In this document: positions 56,847-64,000 of the stretch, piece after piece
How positions within the stretch are numbered: the stretch's first letter is position 1
Layout of the letters: each line of letters opens with the position of its first letter
NCBI GenBank assembly: GCA_946800325.1
Contig: OX326957.1
Coordinates: 19,503,591-19,567,590, forward strand
Length of the DNA: 64,000 nt
Reading direction: 5' to 3'
From: Luzula sylvatica
Lineage: Eukaryota; Streptophyta; Magnoliopsida; Poales; Juncaceae
Notes under the pieces: model-generated
What the model was told of the DNA's origin: nothing
Seen by the model: only the letters and a program-made list of their open reading frames with translations
The model's database searches: none
Made by a program: the position numbers and the translations under genes

Positions 56847-58968
56847 TGATAACACGTAAAATATGTCGTTTAATTGTGTAAATTCAATCTCACGAGTTAA
56901 TCAAAACAATTTATAACAAATACTAATCAAAATGATAAGTATAGGTTCGATCCAAGGAAATTTTGCGTATAATCGAAATTGCAATTCAAGAATTATTTCT
57001 ATTGGTCCAGAGGCTATAATATTTTGTCACAATCAATGTTTAGGCTTCACAAATCTCTGGTCAAAATCTCACTTTCATACACACAAGTTTCGAATTTATA
57101 AAGATGATTGATCACAAGGGTATTTTAGGCATTAAATGTTTTTCACAAAATTATAGATCACAAATCAAGATCTCAAATTTGGTACAAAGATTCACAATTT
57201 AATACTAAGAGAGAGAACAGAAGAATTTCACAGGTTTGATATTTCAGTAAAAAGTAATGAGCGAATTACAAATAAGTCCCTGGAAGATTACAGAATAGTC
57301 CATGCAGTTTTGAGATTGAGTAACAGATTTCAAAAATTCAGATCAAATAGGAAATTGCATGAAATTGATTGATTCAAAATGTATGTTAAACTAGAGATCC
57401 AGATATAAACAGTGATTGCAAACAAGGAATATTATCAGATCTAAAAATCACTCAAACAGATCACACAAATCAGCTCCAGAATTTTAGTAAAACTCAAGGC
57501 AAAAATAGAAAAAATGCGAGAAAAATTCCACAAAAATTCCACAAACTATATATCACAGTATATAACAAGTTCACAAAGAGATTTCGATCAGATCTAACAA
57601 TTCCTAATTAAAATCCTAAACTAGAGAAAGAAAATACCGAAAAAGTGATGAAATGGAGTCCAAGATCTCGTCTTGGCGATGTCCTCGTGCCTTCACACCT
57701 TGAGAGGAGGTGAGAGGAGGAGGAGAGAAACTTCGTATCCGGTTCGGAGAAAGTGGAGAGAGGAAAAGATCCTCGGAGCGGCCTCGAAAACCGTGCGGAG
57801 ACACGATCTTCTCGGCAAAATGGCTCGACGACCAATGGGGTTCGGAGAAAGTGCGAGAGGAGCTTGAGAGCTTCTTAACAATGGAGGGGGAAGAGGCTAA
57901 GACCTTACCTCCCCCCTAGAATGGAGGGTTGACCAATGGGGACCAAGGGTGTGTTGAGAGAGGAGTTTTGGGTGTCTTTTATAAGAGAAAAGAAGGGGAA
58001 ACAATTTGAAAATTCCAGATCTGAGAATTCCACTTGCATGAGTAGATAGAGCCACTTGTGCTGAATCCAACGGTCTAAAAATCATCAAAATCGGTTAAGG
58101 GATGAGGGAGAAAACTCGAAAATACCCTTGAGGTTATTCTCCAAAGATTCAGAATAATTCATCTTTAATTCATCCGAAATTCTGCACAGAAATTCGTTCT
58201 TCTCAATTTCATCAGGAATTGGAGAGAGGGAGTCACAGGCTGTGCAGCTTTTTTTTTCTCTTAAACACGGAACTGGAGGGTGCAGTTATTATGTAAATGG
58301 AGAGGAGGTACGAGCGCAAGGCTCCAACCCATTCAGTTTGAACTACCCAGTTAGATTCTTTGCTGCGACGGTCGTGTAGCTCATCGTGTAATGAAGGGAG
58401 TGAAGAGTTGTCAGTGCGCTGCAGCGTGGTTCACACGCCATTCGATCCACAGACGATCTAGTCTGTTAGAGTGTTGACCGGTCAGACCTCTTGGATTTTG
58501 CGCAAAGGGATTCGTGTAGTTTTTCGTGGGTTGGGTCAAGAGCAAGAGAGAATGAACCCGCTGTACGGGCTGTATAGGATTTATCATGCTGCAGGATCTG
58601 GAGGTTAAATCACGTCTCGGAAATTGCTGCCTTTGATGAAACGAGTCAGTTATGACCCATTTGCGTCCATTCGTGTAACGACTCACGTCCTTTGACCCGT
58701 TTGGAATGAAACTTTGATTTCTCTCTCATGCTTCCATCAAATATCATCATATGATATATCAAATTGATCGGCACGACGAGACGAATCCATTTACATTCCT
58801 GATTTTGCGATATTCTGCACTTTTCACCTGAAATAACACAAAAACACATCTTAAAGTATTTTATCTCAATAAATTGGAATTATGAATATTTGGTATACTT
58901 TAATCATATTTAAATATTTAAATTCTATAGTTTGTGCATGTAAAAAGTGATGAAAAATCCCCTTATCA
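56847..58968. mobile_element. Solo LTR (Gypsy, Tat-like)
   Basis: 2122 bp from TGATAACACG to CCCCTTATCA, TG...CA with TGATAA/TTATCA inverted tips, flanked by a perfect 5-bp duplication CTATT (56842-56846, 58969-58973). The words ATAGGTTCGATCCAAGGAAA near the left end recall the conserved GGTCGATCC box of plant Tat LTRs. There is no second LTR or internal coding, so it is read as a solo LTR left by LTR-LTR recombination. Short GC-rich frames at 57600-57920 are not convincing genes. Confidence 0.75.
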
Positions 58969-59230
58969 CTATTCGAGCCAGATCCGACGACGATTCGAGT
59001 GGCGACAACAACTTCGAGTGGTGATTTGATTGAATCTGCGAATTTCTTCGAGTTTGTGGATTTTTCTTTGAATTTGCAGTTTTCTGATGAGTTTCTGCGA
59101 TTTGTCTCTGAATCGAGTGGTTTTCTGATGAATTTCTTCGATTCGAGCGGTGAATTTCTTCTGAATCCCTTCGATACTGAATTTGTGCTGAATCTGCGAG
59201 TTTTGGACTGCATTTGGGAATTACTTTCTG

Positions 59231-59236
<6 letters not shown>

Positions 59237-59308
<72 letters not shown>
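59237..59308 (+). repeat. (CT)n(GT)n compound microsatellite
   Basis: About eight CT units run into about 28 GT units, inside the hAT element. Confidence 0.9.
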
Positions 59309-59310
<2 letters not shown>

Positions 59311-59389
59311 ATTTTTCAATTGAATTTGAGAATGAATCGATTAGGGTTTAAGTTGAATTTTCCCCTGTTGTAATTGAATCTCTTCGATA

Positions 59390-59700
59390 TTGTATATTTT
59401 CTGTAAATTGACTGTTATTGTGTTGAAATTTGACTGTTGTAAACTTGTAATTGAATTTTTCAATTGAATTTGACTGTTGTAATTGAATTTCTGATCTGTC
59501 GATTAGGGTTTTTTATTGTGTTGAAATTTTCTGTAAATTGACTGTTGTTGTGTTGAAATTTGAATGTTGTAATTGAATTTTTCAATTGAATTTGACTGTG
59601 AATTGAGTGATGTTGTTATATTGTCCACTGTAAATTTCTGATCTGTCCACTGTTGTTATATTGTGTTGAAATTGAATGATGTGGTTGTAAATTGAGTCAG
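59390..59700 (+). repeat. Degenerate minisatellite, TTGAATTTGACTGTTGTAA type
   Basis: Phrases TTGAATTTGACTGT, TGTAATTGAATTT and GTGTTGAAATTT recur about ten times in variable order. It lies just before the transposase remnant. Confidence 0.7.
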
Positions 59701-59770
59701 AGAATAGAGTTTTGATTTGTCGATATTGTTTTGGTTGGAAATTGATTATGTTGAAATTAGTTGGATTGCT

Positions 59771-59992
59771 TATAGGGTGCTTTTGACGATACCAGTTACG
59801 GTTGCCTCGGGAGAAAGGAGTTTTTCGAAATTAAAATTGATTAAAACGTATCTTCGATCCACAATGTCGCAAGAGAGGTTAAACGGTTTGGCTTTGTTAT
59901 CAATTGAAAGTGATTTAATAGAAGAAATAGATTACACTCATGTTATTGATACTTTCGCATCGAAAAATGCGAGAAGATTAATATTTAAGTGA
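59771..59992 (+). pseudogene. hAT transposase C-terminal (dimerisation) fragment
   Basis: The frame gives YRVLLTIPVTVASGERSFSK, LKLIKTYLRSTMSQERLNGL, ALLSIESDLIEEIDY and ends ARRLIFK with TGA. This is the hATC dimerisation region found at the end of plant hAT and ZMYM1-like transposases. The rest of the protein is absent. The frame is intact over 75 residues, which suggests relatively recent decay or capture. Confidence 0.88.
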
Positions 59993-60172
59993 GAATTTTT
60001 AATTGTATGTTATTTTGGAATTATGTATTTTGACAACTTTAAGGATAAAATTAATGTAATATTTTTTTGAATTTTATATTTGATATTTTTGAGTATGTTA
60101 ATGAATTTGCGGGTCCAATTTTCATTTTGGCTTCGGGTATTTCAAAACCCTGGGCCGGCCCTGCAATCAAGT

Positions 60173-61702
60173 GGCAACACATGATATTTTTATACGGTGT
60201 TATGTACGGTTTTAATAAAAAAAACTATTAAACAATGTGGTATTTAAGTAAGGTATATAATATTTAGGTAAATGTATAAATTGCTATAAAAAAATTATAA
60301 TGGTCAGGTATAAAAATATATCCAAATTTTTTATAAATTTTGATTACAAAATACTACATCATGGATATTTTCAGAAAGGTATAATTCTATTCAGAAATAT
60401 ATAATAGCCATGTAAAAATACATTATGTTATTAAAAAATGTATCACACATCTACACAAAATATTTTTCAAAATGTATATTGCAGTTAGAAAGATATTATG
60501 CATTTTAAAAGTTCCTATATTTAGAAGTATAAATTAAAAATGTAGTCTTTCGAAAAGGTATATCATACATATAAAACACATAGCATACAACAAGGAAAGG
60601 TAAATGACAAACATTTAAAGGTGTTGACACATCTTAAATATATATATCACACATATACAAAAATATATTTCAGAACATATAAACCAAATATGTATTGTAT
60701 TTCAAAAATATATATCATACATATAAATAACATAACACACAATTAAAAAGATATATAATATATCTAAAAAAATGTATATTTTAGAAGGTTGACCAACAAA
60801 TGCATTGTACTTCCAAAAAAATATTAAAGTTAAAATATTAACATTTAAAAAATAACGAGAAAAGAAATCTGACGAACAAAATCTTTTCTCAATTATATGC
60901 TTTTTTGTTGTTGTTACATATACTATTGTCAATACATATTCTATATTTTCTGTATATTTGTATACATTGGTTCCGTGCACTACACGTTGTTTTGTAATAT
61001 TTATATCGTTTTTTTATAATAAATATTACTTTATATACCAGTTCATTATTCTATAATATCGATTTAGTGTTTACAATACATACCTATATGCTGTTTTATA
61101 AATCTATATATTGTTTTAGGCTTTTAGTATATCTTTATATATTAATTTATATTAATTTATTCTTTTGTTCACTTTCAAAAAACAAAAAATTTAAAACTCA
61201 TTAGAAGCATCTTTCATCTTGTTTCCACTATCAGTTTAGTACTGCTTACTATTTGTATACATTGTTTGATAATTAGGAATAAAATAATGGAATTTGCATC
61301 ATTTATAATATCTATATCTTATTTACATGACATGTATTCTTATTCATATTCATATTCAAATTTTTAGAACTCGATTAGAAATTTAGAAGTATCTTACATC
61401 CTTTTCCCCTCTCCTTGTCTCTTCTTCTTTGGAAGACAGATTAGAATGGTCATGTCCATTGACTATTATTGTCTACCATGTTCATAATATCTTTCTTGTC
61501 GCAAAAAAAAATTCAATCTACACAAAAGTTTTCCTAAAACGTAAAAGCTAAATATCAACACAAAAATATAAGAAAAGTTCAGTAGTCGAAACAAAAACGC
61601 GCAAACTTTGTTCAAAACCAACAAATTCTAGTCTAAACACGATTCAAATCGAGGCAATATTTATTAATAACTTACAAAAAACGCAAGTACCGTTCAAAGA
61701 TT
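60173..61702. other. Intergenic, AT-rich
   Basis: Degenerate phrases 'atataccatacatataaa' and 'aaaatatattt..aga' between 60230 and 60830. No gene or bounded element is supported. The 3' UTR of the next gene is probably at 61600-61702. Confidence 0.4.
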
Positions 61703-62271
61703 TCACTTCTCCTTGGTCTTATTTTCTTCACCGGTAGATTGATTTGGAGTCGGTACGGGTTGGATTCGAACATAAGGTTTCCTCGTTAAAGTCTCGCCTT
61801 TCAATGCAGCGACGTACCGGTCATTGGTATCTTCTTTTCTCTGTATTTCACCAAGAAATTCAGCGATTCTCTCCTTGTTAACTCGCCCCATCATCTGAAT
61901 TCAAATTCATGAACAAATCAACATTAATTCGGACAATTATAAAATTAACAGGTATGTTTATAGATCCAATCAATTTGGCACCAAACTGGCCTCAAATCGA
62001 CCATCGCCAGTTCAATCTAAATCATCAAATCACTACTTATTGATTATTGGTTAGAAAAGTTTGAAATTACTGTGGTTTCGGGGCGGGCGTTGCGGCGGAG
62101 CTCTGCCTCGAGTTGATCGGAGCGGGAGTTAGTGGCAGTCATGACGCCGAAACCGATCACGCCAGGAATCACACCGCAGAGCGTAGCAAAAGTGAAGAAG
62201 AAGGGTTTGGAATCCCTCGTCATGCGAACCAACCATCTCCATCCCGAGCTCTTCTCCCATAACAACGACAT
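61703..62271 (-). CDS. Conserved plant small membrane protein, unknown function, 130 aa
   Basis: Exon 1 is 62271-62071 and exon 2 is 61894-61703, joined in phase 0 (PETT then MMGRVNK; donor GTAATT, acceptor AATTCAG). The start MSLLWEKSSGWRW is the first ATG of the frame. One membrane segment spans about residues 23-44 (PFFFTFATLCGVIPGVIGFG). A soluble C-terminal half contains LEAELRRNARPE, NKERIAEFLGEIQRKEDTND and RYVAALKGETL. I recall similar short proteins in other plants, without known function. The charge pattern around the helix would suit an organelle or ER membrane protein with its tail exposed. Localisation is not shown by the sequence. Confidence 0.85.
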
Positions 62272-63119
62272 TCTTAGCTTTTTCTTCCTTCCTCTTCTGC
62301 GCAACTCGTGGCACTGAGATTACCGGAAGGTTTTCATTTCTCTCCTTCCTTGTTAGACCAAGAAATCAGTTCTTGGGTTCTTAGAAAAACTGGAATTGAC
62401 TTTACGGATTTACAGGGGCTCCGTTGGGAGCAAGTTTTTTTTTTTAATATATATATTTGGGCCGGCCTGCTGTTTCATTGGTCCCCAACTCTACAAGCTT
62501 AGTTCCATTTTTTGAGAATTCTTCAAAATTATCTTAATTTTTTTTTAAAAACTCTCGATAAAGTGTGTTGCATATATAAAGTTCGAAAAACACTTTGATT
62601 TTAGGGCTCCACATTATCATTTTTCTTTTTGGACATGTGATCTTGATCATCATGTGATCTATGATTGATTGAATTTTATTCCTTGAATTTCCTTGCTTCT
62701 CCATTGGCCAAGTGATCTATGATCAACATTTTGGATCGATTGAACTTTAGTCATTGGATTTGCTTATGCTCATTTTCTATGGATCGTTTGATCTTATTCA
62801 ACTTCATTTCGCCCGTCTGATCATATACTTTTGCTTGGTCGGCTATTTGTTTTTTTTTGGAGTGTTCACGGTCCATATATTTTCGCTCCTCCATGGCTTT
62901 TGGACTTTCCTGATTAATATATATAATTCTAAAGAAATCATTGTTTCAAGAAAATGCAACATCGTTATGTTAATCTGGACCGTTTGATCTTGATTAAAAG
63001 ATTCAAATTAGTCGATTTTTCATTTGAACGTGGCATATATAAACCAACTAATGTACCAGTTATATGAACCTTGGTCCATTACGGACCAAGTTCATTCATA
63101 TTTTTTGTCTCGATTAAAT
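62272..63119. other. Intergenic, promoter side of the small membrane protein
   Basis: The first 170 bases contain a plus-strand frame LRLPEGFHFSPSL.. resembling the start of a NAC domain (see findings). Beyond 62500 the sequence is AT-rich with degenerate 'gatctatgattgat' and 'tcgtttgatctt' phrases. No gene is supported. Confidence 0.4.
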
Positions 63120-63257
63120 ATGGAAAATTTTCAAAAAAAACCCAAAATTTCATTTGATATTGTAAAAAAACCCATTTTTTTTTCAAATATCCTCCTATAG
63201 GGATTAAAACTAACCATGTATGGTATTAAATTTTTTTTTTTGGATTAAAATACCCTT
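63120..63257 (+). mobile_element. MULE-MITE-like fragment
   Basis: GAAAATTTTCAAAAAAAACCC, GATATTGTAAAAAAACCC, CTATAGGGATTAAAACTAACC and AAAATACCC appear in the same order as in the reverse of 26576-26722. Only one end is present. It abuts the LINE. Confidence 0.5.
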
Positions 63258-64000
63258 CTATTCACGTCGGTATTTCCCTTTTATGTGCCGAGAGAAAGAC
63301 TTCGGCGATCGACCTTTTTTTTGTATGAAGGCGGCTTGGTCACGGTGAATTAGATTTTCCATTTTCGGTTGTAGACTAGCGGCGAGAGTCTTTGAGAATA
63401 TTTTTCCCATCGTGTTGATAATGCTAATTGGCCGAAAATCCTTACTTTCTATGGCGTCCTCTTTTTTTGGAATGAGAGAAATGGTTGCATTGTTGATGGT
63501 GTCGAGATTCAAGGTATGGTCGTAGAATTCATTGAATAAACCTATTAGGTTAGGTTATTTATTAAATCGAAAAACTTTTGATAGAATTCAATTGAGAATC
63601 CTTCTGGTCCCACCGATTTTCCTTTTTTCATGTTCATGACGGTCCCTTGAATTTCCGCTTCGGTGAAGGGGCCCGCTAGGTCTTACAATGATGTGGTGGT
63701 GTTTGGTTCGGTTGGTATTAACGTTCGCATGTTATGGGTAGGGTGACCAAGCGGGGCCACGCCAAGGATGTTTTCGCAATAGTTGCCGAATTCCAATTGA
63801 ATCCGGCTATGATCGGTGATTATCTCTTCTTCTATTTTAATTGTCGTTATTTTATTTCCTTTATTCCGTGCCGAAGCTATGGCGTGGAAATACTTGATGT
63901 TAGCATCACCTAGTTTGAGCCTTGTACAAGACGACCTTTGTTGTCACATCGCCTCTTTTATATTGACTAATTGAAATAATTTTTCCTTTGTCGCTATTCT
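63258..64000 (-). pseudogene. LINE reverse transcriptase fragment, runs off the window
   Basis: Read on the minus strand from 64000 downward: LKLGDANIKYFHAIASARNK, then PFTEAEIQGTVMNMKKGKSV, GPEGFSIEFYQKFFD, TISLIPKKEDAIESKDFRPI, SIINTMGKIFSKTLAASLQPKM and LIHRDQAAFIQ. This is the linker and first reverse transcriptase motifs of a plant L1-type ORF2. A stop near 63690 and a frame change near 63550 break it, and the YADD half is missing because the match ends at about 63260. Different from and more complete at this end than the LINE at 28709. Confidence 0.9.

Larger units (their letters stand above)
56610..60164 (+). mobile_element. Decayed hAT element with transposase remnant
   Basis: The left end AGACCCGGCCCATG and the reversed right end GCAGGGCCGGCCCAGGG are related, and a perfect 8-bp duplication AATCAAGT flanks it (56602-56609, 60165-60172). 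The interior contains a solo LTR (56847-58968), repeat-rich filler and the C-terminal end of a hAT transposase. Confidence 0.78.

Noticed and set aside
57600..58090. Overlapping Arg/Ser-rich frames on both strands
   Set aside because: They fall inside the solo LTR. The overlap of many frames reflects GC content, and no motif was recognised.
1..64000. CRISPR arrays, bacterial operons and riboswitches
   Set aside because: The window is plant nuclear DNA. Direct repeats seen are LTRs, microsatellites, TIR arrays or tandem duplications.
1..64000. Intact tRNA or rRNA genes
   Set aside because: Only the SINE A and B boxes at 28411-28549 (and a doubtful case at 25840) were seen. No cloverleaf could be built by eye elsewhere.

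Overview
The window is nuclear DNA of a flowering plant, most likely a eudicot. It is AT-rich. Its genes have many short introns with GT..AG borders, and its gene content is plant-type: DNA polymerase eta, a DUF620 protein, a CLE signalling peptide and small plant-specific proteins. Transposable elements outweigh genes. The species cannot be named from the sequence.

Layout. 1-1561: 3' part of an unrecognised + strand gene built of MExxLSLS repeats plus a coiled coil. 1562-7726: intergenic, with a foldback MITE, a TIR element filled with an (AAT)n-like tract, and a complete 1.57 kb non-autonomous LTR element (5117-6687) carrying a foreign ORF. 7727-8172: small unrecognised two-exon gene (-). 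8336-43800: a locally duplicated region whose core recurs six times. It has been split by well-bounded insertions (MULE-MITEs, hAT elements, CACTA, Helitrons, LINE, SINE), and paralogous copies often show the empty site. 43993-46627: DNA polymerase eta (+). 46747-48285: DUF620 gene (-), tail to tail with it. 48300-55290: intergenic, with a Helitron-like terminus and a second member of the same LTR family (52809-54412), this one carrying a RHIP1-like gene fragment. 55295-55576: CLE peptide precursor (-). 56610-60164: decayed hAT element holding a solo LTR. 61703-62271: conserved small membrane protein (-). 63258-64000: LINE reverse transcriptase fragment (-).

Main points. (1) Two members of one miniature copia-like LTR family have shared ends, perfect 5-bp target duplications and different captured host coding starts, both in sense orientation. 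(2) A tandem duplication array upstream of polymerase eta includes an orphaned copy of the polymerase promoter, E2F-type site and first codons (30759-30986). (3) A near-invariant motif of about 29 bp lies in every array unit. (4) Two same-strand Helitron termini 4.8 kb apart enclose duplicated exon-like segments.

The real genes do not form a pathway. They are unrelated neighbours: translesion DNA synthesis, an unknown DUF620 function, peptide signalling and unknowns. Coordinates of splice sites, LTRs, TSDs and TIRs were read by eye. Family assignments rest on recognised motifs, not on a search.
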